Below, piece by piece: positions 8,278 to 16,739 of a DNA stretch of 64,000 bases. Positions within the stretch are counted from its first letter, which is position 1. Each line of letters begins with the position of its first letter. The translations under genes were made by a program, and so were the position numbers. This DNA is from Roseiarcus sp963732155 (GTDB lineage: Bacteria; Pseudomonadota; Alphaproteobacteria; Rhizobiales; Beijerinckiaceae). The stretch covers positions 62,001 through 126,000 of the forward strand of contig CAVSYB010000017.1 in NCBI GenBank assembly GCA_963732155.1, given 5' to 3'. Below the pieces are notes generated by a model, which saw only the letters and a list, made by a program, of their open reading frames with translations, did not search any database and was not told the DNA's origin.

Positions 8278-10635
8278 ATGCCGCGCGAACCGACGCACGA
8301 GAAGGCGCAGGACGCCGCCGCTGGCCGATCGTCCGCCGGCCTCACGAGCGAGGAAGCGCGGCGGCGGCTGCAGGAATTCGGCCCCAACGCCTCGCCGGAG
8401 ACGACGCCGTCCGCGTGGCGCGCCGCGCTCGGCAAGTTCTGGGCGCCGGTGCCCTGGATGCTGGAGGCGACGATCGTGCTGCAGCTGGCGCTCGGCGAAT
8501 ACGCCGAAGCGGCGGTCATCGCCGTCCTGCTGGCGTTCAACGCGGCGCTCGGGTTCTCGCAGGAGAGCCACGCCCAGGCGACGCTGAAAGCGCTGAAGGC
8601 CCGCCTTGCGCTGTTCGCCGTGGCGCGGCGCGACGGCCAGTGGCGGACGCTGCCGGTCGCCGAACTGGCGCCCGGCGACATCGTCAAGCTGTCGCTCGGC
8701 GGCGTCGTCGGCGCGGATGTGCGCCTCATCGAGGGCGAGGCGTTGATCGATCAGTCGACGCTGACCGGCGAATCGCTGCCGGTCGAGGCCGGCCCCGGCT
8801 TTGCGACCTATGCCGGGGCGCTGGTGCGGCGAGGCGAGGCGATCGCCGAGGTCACGGCGACGGGGCGGCGCACGCGATTCGGCCGCGCCGCCGAGCTGGT
8901 CGGCGCCGCCTCCACCGTCAGCTCGCAGCAGAAAGCGGTGCTGCGCGTGGTGCGCAATCTCGCGGTCTTCAACGGCGGCGTGGTCCTCGTGCAGACCGCA
9001 TATGCGCTGGCGATCGGCCTCGGCGTCAGGGAAATCGCGCCGCTCGTCCTCACCGCGATCCTCGCCGCGATCCCCGTCGCGCTGCCCGCCACCTTCACGC
9101 TGGCGACGGCGCTCGGCGCGCGCGCGCTCGCCGCCAGGGGCGTCCTGCCGACCCGGCTGTCGGCGGTCGACGAAGCCGCGACGATGGACGTGCTGTGCGC
9201 CGACAAGACGGGCACGCTGACGCGCAACGAGCTGGCGGTCGTCGCGGTGCGCGCGATGGAGGGATTCGACGAGGCGCGCGTTCTCGCGCTGGCGGCGCTG
9301 GCGAGCTCCGACGGCGGCCAGGACCCGGTCGACGCGGCGATCCGCGCCGCGTCGCGGCGCGCGCCTGCCGCCGATCCGCCGAAGCTGGTCCGCTTCATTC
9401 CGTTCGATCCGGCCAACAAGATGTCCGAGGCGCGCGCCGCCGATGCGCACGGCGGCGCCATCCGCGTCGTCAAGGGCGCTTTCGCGACGATCAGCGCCCT
9501 CGCGCAGTCGTCGCCGCTCGCCTCGCCGGCGGTCGACGCGCTGCAGGCGCAGGGATTTCGCGTGCTCGCCGTCGCCGTCGGCGCGCCGGCGTCGATGCGC
9601 CTCGCCGGACTGATCGCGCTCAGCGACCCGCCGCGCCCGGAAGCGGCGGCGCTCGTCGCCGAACTGCTGGCGATGGGCGTGCATACCGTCATGGTCACCG
9701 GCGACGCGCCGGCGACCGCCGGAGTCGTGGCGCGCGCCGTCGGGCTCGCCGGCCCCATCTGTCCGCCGGGACCGCTTCCCGAGGCTCTGCGCGCCGAGGA
9801 CTTCGCGGTGTTCGCCGGCGTCTTCCCCGAAGACAAGTTCAACATCGTCAAGGCGTTCCAGCGCGCCGGCCACACCGTCGGCATGTGCGGCGACGGCGCC
9901 AATGACGCGCCCGCGCTGCGTCAGGCGCAAATGGGCATCGCCGTCTCGACGGCGACCGACGTGGCCAAATCGGCGGCGGGGATCGTGCTCACCGACCCGG
10001 GTCTCGGCGGCGTCGTCGCGGCCGTCCGCGAAGGGCGCGTGACCTTCCAGCGCATCCTCACCTATACGCTGCGCTCGGTGACCGGCAAGATCAACCAACT
10101 GCTGTTCCTGACGGTCGGCCTGCTGATGACCGGCCACGCGATCCTGACGCCGACGCTGATGGTGATCGTGATGACCACCGGCGACTTTCTGGCGATGTCA
10201 TCGACCACCGACAACGTGCGGCCGTCGGCCACGCCCAACGTCTGGCGGATCGACAATCTGACCATCGCGGCGGTCACGCTCGGCCTTTGCGACCTGGCGT
10301 TCTGCAGCGGCGTGACGGCGCTCGGCGTGTTCGGCCTCGGATACGGCGTCGGAGCGTTGCGCACGCTTGCGGTCGTCACGCTGGTGTCGAGCACGCAGGC
10401 GGTGCTCTATGTCGTGCGCGAGCGGCGGCGGCTGTGGAGCTCGCGCCCGAGCGGCTGGTTCTTCCTCTCCTCGCTCGCCGATCTGACGATCGTCGCCGTG
10501 CTGGCGACGCGCGGCGTGCTGATGACGCCGCTGCCGCCGGCGGTGGTCGGCGGCGTGATGGCCGCCGCGGCGGTTTTCGCCTTCACGCTCGACGCGGTGA
10601 AGGCGGCGGCGTTCCGGCGCCTGCGGATGACCTGA
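8278..10635 (+). CDS. P-type (P3A, plasma-membrane H+-type) ATPase
   Basis: A 785-residue P-type ATPase with actuator motif LTGES (T163-S165), phosphorylation motif DKTGTLT with Asp309, and hinge GDGANDAP from residue 538, followed by TDVAKSAAGIVLTDPGL. No N-terminal metal-binding CxxC domain or CPC membrane motif is present. The layout (short N-terminus, compact nucleotide domain, C-terminal membrane segments) and motif wording match archaeal/bacterial P3A proton pumps. Such pumps expel protons at the cost of ATP and have been linked to pH homeostasis. It stands alone, convergent with the nitroreductase gene six bases away. Ion specificity is inferred from family resemblance. Confidence 0.82.
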   Translation: MPREPTHEKAQDAAAGRSSAGLTSEEARRRLQEFGPNASPETTPSAWRAALGKFWAPVPWMLEATIVLQLALGEYAEAAVIAVLLAFNAALGFSQESHAQATLKALKARLALFAVARRDGQWRTLPVAELAPGDIVKLSLGGVVGADVRLIEGEALIDQSTLTGESLPVEAGPGFATYAGALVRRGEAIAEVTATGRRTRFGRAAELVGAASTVSSQQKAVLRVVRNLAVFNGGVVLVQTAYALAIGLGVREIAPLVLTAILAAIPVALPATFTLATALGARALAARGVLPTRLSAVDEAATMDVLCADKTGTLTRNELAVVAVRAMEGFDEARVLALAALASSDGGQDPVDAAIRAASRRAPAADPPKLVRFIPFDPANKMSEARAADAHGGAIRVVKGAFATISALAQSSPLASPAVDALQAQGFRVLAVAVGAPASMRLAGLIALSDPPRPEAAALVAELLAMGVHTVMVTGDAPATAGVVARAVGLAGPICPPGPLPEALRAEDFAVFAGVFPEDKFNIVKAFQRAGHTVGMCGDGANDAPALRQAQMGIAVSTATDVAKSAAGIVLTDPGLGGVVAAVREGRVTFQRILTYTLRSVTGKINQLLFLTVGLLMTGHAILTPTLMVIVMTTGDFLAMSSTTDNVRPSATPNVWRIDNLTIAAVTLGLCDLAFCSGVTALGVFGLGYGVGALRTLAVVTLVSSTQAVLYVVRERRRLWSSRPSGWFFLSSLADLTIVAVLATRGVLMTPLPPAVVGGVMAAAAVFAFTLDAVKAAAFRRLRMT

Positions 10636-10641
10636 GCCCGT

Positions 10642-11298
10642 TCAGGCGCGCGGATAGCCGACGGTCTGCGCGAAGGTGACGAACTCCTGGTCGGGCAGTT
10701 GCATCGTGCGGGCGAGCTTGGCGTAGTCGACCGCGCCGCGAAAAACCGTGGCGAGCCCTTCCGAGGCGCAGAACAGATAAACGTTCTGGCCGATGAAGCC
10801 GGCGTCGACCGACGCGTAGAGGCGGCGCTCTTCGGGCGCGACATCCGTCATGCGTTCGCCGTGCGCGACATAGATCAGGTTGAGCGGCGCGCCGCCGACG
10901 AAGTCCTGGCGGCCGGTCTGCGCGCGGATGTCGTCCTTCAAATGCGGCAGCAGCGCATGGGCCTTCGGCTCGTAGAGCCAGACGCCGTCGGCCATCGCCG
11001 CGTAGACGTCGATCACCATGATGTGGCGCCAATAGGGGGCGGTGCGGTCGCCGTTCGGGCGATTGACGCCGAAAGCCGCCCACAGCAGGTCGGACAGAAC
11101 CTGATCGGCGAGTGGGCGATCGGAATATTCGCGGGTCGAGCGCCGCAACTCGAGCGCCTCGATCAACGGCCGGCCGCCAGCGGTTCGCGCCGGCGGCAGG
11201 TCGCGCGGCTTGAGCTCCTGAGCAAGCGCGGCGCCTGGGGCGGCGGCGGCCGCCGCGCCGGCGAGAATTCCCATCGCGGTTTGGCGTCGCGTCATCAT
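10642..11298 (-). CDS. Exported nitroreductase-family flavoprotein
   Basis: A 218-residue protein from the ATG at 11298, preceded by GAGGAG. The N-terminus MMTRRQTAMGILAGAAAA is a signal peptide, possibly Tat-type (RR then hydrophobic core), ending near AALAQ. The rest is a single nitroreductase domain (LELRRSTREYSDRPL, then ASVDAGFIGQNVYLFCASEGLAT), a fold that binds FMN and reduces nitro, quinone or other acceptors with NAD(P)H. Export is notable because NAD(P)H is not available in the periplasm, so a different electron donor is implied. It is the last gene of a same-strand series after the molybdenum aldehyde oxidoreductase, 43 bases downstream, so it may work with that enzyme. Confidence 0.78.
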   Translation of the reverse strand: MMTRRQTAMGILAGAAAAAAPGAALAQELKPRDLPPARTAGGRPLIEALELRRSTREYSDRPLADQVLSDLLWAAFGVNRPNGDRTAPYWRHIMVIDVYAAMADGVWLYEPKAHALLPHLKDDIRAQTGRQDFVGGAPLNLIYVAHGERMTDVAPEERRLYASVDAGFIGQNVYLFCASEGLATVFRGAVDYAKLARTMQLPDQEFVTFAQTVGYPRA

Positions 11299-11341
11299 CG
11301 TAACTCCTCTTCTTTTGCCCAGAATGAGGGTCGGCTCGCGA

Positions 11342-12361
11342 TCACGCATGCGTCGCGGCCTTCAGGATCGCGCGTTCGACGAGCGTTTCGAACAGCGGCA
11401 GTTTGTAGGCGTTCTTGAGCAGCGGCGTAGCGCCGTCGAGCGCGGCGCGCCCGGCCTGCCTCGCCGCTTGTGCGTCGATCGGCCGGCCGGTCAGAACGGC
11501 CTCGGCGGCCTTCGCCCGATGAGGCGTGGGCGCCGCCGCGCCAAGCACGATCGCGGCGCGCTTGCAGCCGCCGTTCGGCTCGAAGTCGAGAACGACCGCG
11601 ACATCGGCGAGCGGCCAGTCGAACGAGTCCTTCTCGGCGAGCTTCAGATGGGCCATGCGCGCGCTCGGCGGCAGCGGCGGAAGCAGGATCGCCGTCAGGA
11701 TTTCCTGCGCCTTCAGATCGTTCTCGCGCCGGACGCCCCTCTCCGGCGGCGTGAAAAAATCCTCGAGCAGGACCCGGCGGACAGCGCCGGCGGCGTCGGC
11801 GAGTTCGACCGTGGCGCCCAGCGCCGTCAGCGCGGTGGCGGCGGTCGAGGGATGGACGATCGCGCAAACCCGATTGTCGAAAATCGCGTGGTGTTGGTTT
11901 TCGCCCAAAATCGCGAAGCAGTGGCCGCCGCCCTTCCTCAGACAATGATATTCCGCCGCCCGGAAATACCAGCACCGCGGGCGCTGCAACAGGTTGCCGC
12001 CGAGCGTCGCGACGTTGCGGATCTGCGGACTGGCCGAGCCTTGCGCCGCATCGGCGAGGGCGGGGTAGCGCTCGCGCAGCGCGGGATGGGCGGCGAGGCC
12101 GGCCAGAGTGACCATCGCGCCAATTCGCAGGCCGCCGGCCGCCTCTTCGGCGATGGCGTCGAGCCCCGGAACGTCCCTCAGGCTGACCACCTTGGCCGGC
12201 GCCAGCAGGTTTTCCTTCATGAGATCGAGGAGGTCGACGCCCCCCGCCTTTACGACCGAGGCGTCGTCGGGCGGCCCCAGCATGGCGTCGGCGACCACCG
12301 TCGTCGCCGCCGTCGCCGCCTCGGCGACCGATCTGGCGCGCGCCAGGGCGAAGCGGTTCAT
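11342..12361 (-). CDS. Aldehyde oxidoreductase FAD-binding subunit, PaoB/YagS-like
   Basis: A 339-residue subunit of a molybdenum hydroxylase. The PCMH-type FAD domain shows LRIGAMVTLAGLA and the diphosphate loop VATLGGNLLQRPRCWYFR, followed by a CO-dehydrogenase flavoprotein C-terminal domain. Cys130, Cys140 and Cys148 fall in the segment where E. coli PaoB carries its extra [4Fe-4S] cluster, a feature absent from ordinary xanthine dehydrogenase FAD subunits. The start at 12361 is two bases after the stop of the large-subunit gene. It should pass electrons from the 2Fe-2S subunit through FAD to an acceptor. Confidence 0.87.
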   Translation of the reverse strand: MNRFALARARSVAEAATAATTVVADAMLGPPDDASVVKAGGVDLLDLMKENLLAPAKVVSLRDVPGLDAIAEEAAGGLRIGAMVTLAGLAAHPALRERYPALADAAQGSASPQIRNVATLGGNLLQRPRCWYFRAAEYHCLRKGGGHCFAILGENQHHAIFDNRVCAIVHPSTAATALTALGATVELADAAGAVRRVLLEDFFTPPERGVRRENDLKAQEILTAILLPPLPPSARMAHLKLAEKDSFDWPLADVAVVLDFEPNGGCKRAAIVLGAAAPTPHRAKAAEAVLTGRPIDAQAARQAGRAALDGATPLLKNAYKLPLFETLVERAILKAATHA

Positions 12362-12363
12362 CG

Positions 12364-14700
12364 TCAACTCCTCGCCGGAATCTTGCCGAGCGCCGTCAGA
12401 ACCGCCGCCGGCGTCATCGGCAGGGCGCGCAGGCGAACGCCGATCGCGTTGTAGACGGCGTTGGCGATCGCCGCGGCGGTGGCGATGTTGGAGGGCTCGG
12501 CGACGCCATAGGCGTCGGTCGCGCTGCGCCCCTGATAATTCTCCATCAGCGCGACCTCGATCGCCGGCGTCTCGCGTGGACCCGCCAGTTTGTACTGTTC
12601 GAGATTGGGGTTCACCATGCGCCCCGTGTGCTGATCGAGAATGCGCTCCTCGAACAGCGCGTAGGACAGCCCCATCAGCACGCCGCCCTGCACCTGGCTC
12701 TCGACCAGCAGCGGGTTGATCGGCCGGCCGCAGTCCTGCATCGCCACCACGCGCTCGACCCGCACGATCCCGGTTTCGGTGTCGACGCTCGCCTCGGCGA
12801 ACTGCACGCCGCCCAGATCCTGTTGCGCGATCGCGGCGTCGCCCATCCGCCGGCGAAAACCGCCGTAATCGTCGCTGCGCGAGGCGACCGCGCTGATGCG
12901 GTCGGTGCGCAAGAGCGCGGCGGCCTCGGCAAAGCGCATGCCGCGGCTCGGCTCGTCGCGCGCCAGGATGCGCCCGTCGTGGGCGGTCAGATCCTCCGGG
13001 GCGACGTTCAGCGCCAGCGCCGCCTCCCGATAGAGGGATTGCAAGACGCGCCACGCGGCGGTGCGGGCCGGCGGGGTGATCGAGGCGGTGGTCCGGCTGC
13101 CATGCGAGGGCGGGCCCGAAGGAAACTCGGTGTCGCCGATGCGCACGGTGATCTCTTCGGGACGCAGCCCGAAAACCTCGGCGACGGTCTGGGCGACCAC
13201 CGTGCCGACGCCGGTGCCGATATCCTGCACGCTCGACAGCGCCTCGACCGAGCCGTCGCGCATCACACGCACCTCGCAGGCCGAATCGGTCTGCACGTTG
13301 GCGCCCCACAGCGACTGCGCCACGCCAAGGCCGCGCTGCACCGGGCCGGCGTCGGCGCCCGGCGCGTGTCGCCGGCTCCAGCCGATCCGCTCGGCGCCGA
13401 TGCGCCGCTCCTCGCGCCTGACGGGGCTCGGATCGATGCGGTCGCGCAGCGCCAGCGGGTCGATCGACAGCTTCTCGGCCAGTTCGTCGATCGCCTGTTC
13501 GAGCCCGAACGCGCCCGGCGTGTTGCCGGGTCCGCGCATCGCGCAGCCCGGTCCGGCGTTGATGAAGACGTCGTGCTGCGCGGCTTCGAAGTTCGGGCAG
13601 TCGTACATCGCCTGGGCGATATTGCCGACGCCCGCCCCCAGCCCGACGCCCGCGGTGCCGTAGCTCTGCAGCGAAATCGCCGTCAGCGAGCCGTCGCGCC
13701 GCGCGCCGATGCGCAAGCGCTGCCAGGTCCCCGGGCGATTGCCCGAATCCATCTGCTCTTCCTTGCGCTCCAGGATCAGACGCACCGGCGCCTGGGCCTG
13801 GCGCGACAGCGCGACGGCGACGCGCCCGTATTCGCCCAGCGACGATTTTGAGCCGAAGCCGCCGCCCATGCCGTCGACGACCACCCGGACTCGGTTCAGC
13901 GGCAGGCCGAACGCCTCGGCGAGCTCGCGCCGCACGCCGGCCGTGAATTGCGTGGAGATGTAGACCGTCAGCCCGTCCGCGCGCCAATCGGCGACGACGG
14001 CGTGCGGCTCCAGGCAGCAATGGGTCTGCACCTGGGTGCGGAATTCCCCCTCGACAATGACGTCGGCTTGCGCGAAGCCTTGCGCGACGTCGCCGCGGAC
14101 GGCGCTCGCCGGTCCCCTCACATTGCCGTTCAGCGTCAGTCCGCCCGGCGCGGGCCAGCCCGAAGGATGGCCGGCTGGCGCCGAGGCGTCGTCGTGCACC
14201 GACGGCGCGTCGGGCGCCCGCGCTTTGTCCATGTCCACGACAAACGGCAGCGCCTCGTAGTCGACGCGAATGAGGCGCAGCGCTTCACCGGCGGCCGACG
14301 GCGAAACGGCGGCGACAGCGGCGACGGGCGCGCCCACGTAGCGCACGATTCCGCGGTCCGGGTCCTCGGGTCGGGCGATGACCAGCGCGGCGCGCACGCC
14401 CGGAAGGCGCGCGGCGGCCGAGACGTCGATCGCGCGAACCTTGGCGTGCGGCAGCGGCGAGCGCAGAAACCGGCCCGTGAGCATGCCAGGCAGAACGATG
14501 TCCACCGTGTAGCGCGTCGCGCCGGTGACCTTGGCGCGGCCGTTCTGCCGCGGCGTCGGCTTGCCGATCACGTTGAGCGCGGCGTTCGGAGGCAGCGGCG
14601 GCGGCTCGTCGAGGGGAACCTGCCGCTCCACCTCGCCGAGGCCGACGCTGGCGATGCCGAACGGAAATTTCTCGGTGCGCGTCTCGCCGTCCGCCGCCAT
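12364..14700 (-). CDS. Aldehyde oxidoreductase molybdenum-binding subunit, PaoC/YagR-like
   Basis: A 778-residue catalytic subunit starting at the ATG at 14700. It has the aldehyde oxidase hammerhead region (GKPTPRQNGRAKVTGATRYT), the molybdopterin-binding domain with GMGGGFGSK, GPGCAMRGPGNTPG, and near the end GVAEPSNIATAAAIANA, whose Glu corresponds to the base catalyst of molybdenum hydroxylases. In PaoABC this subunit oxidises a broad set of aldehydes to acids using a molybdopterin cytosine dinucleotide cofactor. Gene order (2Fe-2S, Mo, FAD) differs from E. coli paoABC (2Fe-2S, FAD, Mo). No dedicated XdhC-like chaperone (PaoD) is in the window. Confidence 0.88.
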   Translation of the reverse strand: MAADGETRTEKFPFGIASVGLGEVERQVPLDEPPPLPPNAALNVIGKPTPRQNGRAKVTGATRYTVDIVLPGMLTGRFLRSPLPHAKVRAIDVSAAARLPGVRAALVIARPEDPDRGIVRYVGAPVAAVAAVSPSAAGEALRLIRVDYEALPFVVDMDKARAPDAPSVHDDASAPAGHPSGWPAPGGLTLNGNVRGPASAVRGDVAQGFAQADVIVEGEFRTQVQTHCCLEPHAVVADWRADGLTVYISTQFTAGVRRELAEAFGLPLNRVRVVVDGMGGGFGSKSSLGEYGRVAVALSRQAQAPVRLILERKEEQMDSGNRPGTWQRLRIGARRDGSLTAISLQSYGTAGVGLGAGVGNIAQAMYDCPNFEAAQHDVFINAGPGCAMRGPGNTPGAFGLEQAIDELAEKLSIDPLALRDRIDPSPVRREERRIGAERIGWSRRHAPGADAGPVQRGLGVAQSLWGANVQTDSACEVRVMRDGSVEALSSVQDIGTGVGTVVAQTVAEVFGLRPEEITVRIGDTEFPSGPPSHGSRTTASITPPARTAAWRVLQSLYREAALALNVAPEDLTAHDGRILARDEPSRGMRFAEAAALLRTDRISAVASRSDDYGGFRRRMGDAAIAQQDLGGVQFAEASVDTETGIVRVERVVAMQDCGRPINPLLVESQVQGGVLMGLSYALFEERILDQHTGRMVNPNLEQYKLAGPRETPAIEVALMENYQGRSATDAYGVAEPSNIATAAAIANAVYNAIGVRLRALPMTPAAVLTALGKIPARS

Positions 14701-14702
14701 GG

Positions 14703-15335
14703 TCAGGCCTTTCGCGCTTTGGCCGCCGCCAGCGTCGCGGCGACGACGTGCGGATACGTGCCGCAACGGCAGTAATGGCCGCTGATCGCGCTCCTGACGT
14801 CCTCGGCGGTCGGGTCGGGCATGCGCTCCAGCAGCGCCGCGCAACTCATCGCCATCCCCGGCGTGCAGAAGCCGCATTGCAGGGCGTCGTGTTCGATGAA
14901 GGCGGCCTGCACCGGATGAAGCTGGCCGCCGCTCGCCAGGCCCTCGATCGTCGTCACGGCGCGCGCCCCGACCTCGATCGCCAGGGTCATGCACGCGCAG
15001 ACGGTTGCCCCGTCGAGCCAGACCGTGCAGGCCGAACAAGCGCCGCGATTGCAGGCGATCTTGGTTCCGGTGAGGCCGAGCGGCCCCCGCAACGCCTCGG
15101 CCAGCGTCATCCGCGGCTCGACCTGCAGCGTGCGGACGACGCCGTTGACGTTGAGGGCGACGGCGACTGGCTCTGGCCCGGCGGACGGCGCGCCGTCCGC
15201 CTCCATCGCCTTCGCCTGACCGATGATCGCCGACGCCGTGCCGGCCACCGCCGCTCCCGCCGTCGTGAAAACCGAGTCGCGAAGAAACGAGCGACGCGAC
15301 AATCCGTGTCCGGCGTTTCCGCCCCTTTGGCTCAT
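14703..15335 (-). CDS. Aldehyde oxidoreductase 2Fe-2S subunit with Tat signal, PaoA/YagT-like
   Basis: A 210-residue iron-sulfur protein. The N-terminus contains the twin-arginine motif SRRSFLRD followed by a hydrophobic stretch, so the complex is probably exported folded to the periplasm. The ferredoxin domain has CNRGACSACTVW plus a fourth Cys (plant-type 2Fe-2S), and the C-terminal domain has CGFCTPGM and CRCG for the second cluster. The stop is two bases before the catalytic-subunit start, so the three subunits are one transcription unit, downstream of the universal stress protein gene. Confidence 0.9.
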   Translation of the reverse strand: MSQRGGNAGHGLSRRSFLRDSVFTTAGAAVAGTASAIIGQAKAMEADGAPSAGPEPVAVALNVNGVVRTLQVEPRMTLAEALRGPLGLTGTKIACNRGACSACTVWLDGATVCACMTLAIEVGARAVTTIEGLASGGQLHPVQAAFIEHDALQCGFCTPGMAMSCAALLERMPDPTAEDVRSAISGHYCRCGTYPHVVAATLAAAKARKA

Positions 15336-15374
15336 CGTGCTCCAACCCCGATCGCAGAGTCTCGATTCTGTAAT

Positions 15375-16193
15375 TCAGTGCGACATGAACAGGGGGATCG
15401 TCATCGACTCCAGTAGCGTGCGCGTGACGCCGCCCATGACTGTCTCGCTCAGTCGCGAATGGCCGTAGCCGCCGGCGACCATCAGTTCGGCGCCGGAGTC
15501 CGCGACATGCGAGAGCAACATTTCGCCGACTTCGATTTCGCCGGGAATGTCGGCGAACGCAGCGTTGACGCCGTGTCTGGCGAGATGCCGCACGACGTCC
15601 GCGCCGCCCGGCCAATCCCGATCGACCGGCTTGTTCGTGACGGTGACGATCTCGATGGCGTCGGCGCGCTTGAGAATCGGCAACGCGTCTCCCAACGCCC
15701 GCGCCGCCGACGCGCTGGCGTCCCAGGCCACGACGATCCGCTTGAACGACGCGGGATCCTTCTGGATGTAGGGCGTGACGAGCACCGGGCGCCCCGATCC
15801 GGAGAGCAGCGAGCCGATCATGCCGCCTGCATGGGAGGGTTGATCCGGTCCGGGTTGCTCCACAAGGACAAGATCGAAGCAGCGGGCGAACTGACGCAAT
15901 TTGCGCGGCCCATGATGTTCGGGGTCGTTCGCCCTGATGACGTGCGCGCGGACCCCTGCGTTGTTGGCGCGCACGGCGAAGTCCTGAAGACTTCGCAGGA
16001 CCGCGCCCTCCGCCTCCGATCGCCCGCCGAGCACCAAATCGTAGCGTGTCTGCGCCGATTCGACGGCGTCACGGACGGCGTCGTTTTTGGCGCATACTGC
16101 CGTCACGTCCGCATCGAAGAAATGGGCGAATGAAAGGACGTACGAGGCCGCCGCGCCCTTGTCCCCCAAGATGACCAGAATGTCTCTGAACAT
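15375..16193 (-). CDS. Universal stress protein, UspA family (tandem domains)
   Basis: A 272-residue cytoplasmic protein made of two Usp-type folds. The second is the clearer: FKRIVVAWDASASAARALGDALP and, near the end, MVAGGYGHSRLSETVMGGVTRTLL, which contains the G-x2-G-x9-G-(S/T) type nucleotide loop. The first half starts MFRDILVILGDKGAAASYVL and is degenerate in the loop. It is 40 bases upstream of the aldehyde oxidoreductase operon on the same strand and could be its first gene. A FixK/FNR-like box lies about 70 bases before the start, suggesting induction at low oxygen. Confidence 0.88.
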   Translation of the reverse strand: MFRDILVILGDKGAAASYVLSFAHFFDADVTAVCAKNDAVRDAVESAQTRYDLVLGGRSEAEGAVLRSLQDFAVRANNAGVRAHVIRANDPEHHGPRKLRQFARCFDLVLVEQPGPDQPSHAGGMIGSLLSGSGRPVLVTPYIQKDPASFKRIVVAWDASASAARALGDALPILKRADAIEIVTVTNKPVDRDWPGGADVVRHLARHGVNAAFADIPGEIEVGEMLLSHVADSGAELMVAGGYGHSRLSETVMGGVTRTLLESMTIPLFMSH

Positions 16194-16257
16194 CGTTTCC
16201 CCACGCGAAGTTCAACAGTTCACAAAACCCTTTTGCCACGGCAGGGGAGCAAGCTCC

Positions 16258-16271
16258 TTGACCTATCGCAA
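16258..16271. promoter_or_regulatory. Putative FixK/FNR-type box upstream of universal stress protein
   Basis: The sequence TTGACCTATCGCAA reads on the other strand TTGC-N6-TCAA, matching the FixK2 pattern TTG(A/C)-N6-(T/G)CAA. Its centre is about 71 bases before the ATG at 16193. With a short leader that would put it near -41.5, the usual activating position for this family. The match is by eye. Confidence 0.5.
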
Positions 16272-16364
16272 GCCGAGCCGGCCCCGCGCGGCCGGTTGCG
16301 CCAGATCAATGTGGCGAGGCGGCGGTTAACGCAGCCTGTAGGGCGTCTTCCGGAGCCGGCGTTG

Positions 16365-16556
16365 ATGAATGACGACGCGAGGTTGAGAACTTTGTTGCGG
16401 AAAGAGGCGGCGCAGCCTGCCGACGCGACGTTTGCCGGGCGGCCTCCGCGCCGCAGGGGCGCCCTTCGTTGGGCGGCGGTCGGCGTATTCTTCAGCTACT
16501 GCCCCGCGCGCAAGGCCGCGAGCCTCGACCCTCTGGAGGTGCTGCGTCACGAGTGA
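16365..16556 (+). pseudogene. Remnant carrying the C-terminal tail of a MacB/FtsX-type ABC permease
   Basis: The frame ending at 16556 finishes with PARKAASLDPLEVLRHE, almost the standard last residues of MacB/FtsX-family permeases (YPARRAARLDPIEALRYE). Only about 25-30 residues of that family are recognisable. The preceding part, MNDDARLRTLLRKEAAQPAD, looks unrelated and may come from another gene. No membrane segments precede it, so it cannot be a functional permease. It lies between the stress-protein promoter and the potassium channel gene. The rest of the 16194-16739 gap holds no other gene I can support. Confidence 0.5.
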
Positions 16557-16739
16557 GTCCCGGTTTGGCCCCGAGGGGCCTAATGACAGCCTCCGCGCGC
16601 GGCGTGTCGTCGCGCCGCCGTCTCGGCGGGCGGTCGGCGCCGGGAAGGCCGCGCGATCGGCGCGCCGATCCGCCGCTGGAAGAGCGCCGTGGCCGGAGCG
16701 CGATAGAATGTTATTGTGCGTTCCCATGAGTCGCTCGCC

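Noticed and set aside
7321..10137. Minus-strand open frame of over 900 codons opposite livF and the P-type ATPase
   Set aside because: Composition is dominated by Arg, Gly and Ala and no domain is visible. The plus-strand genes carry all the catalytic motifs.
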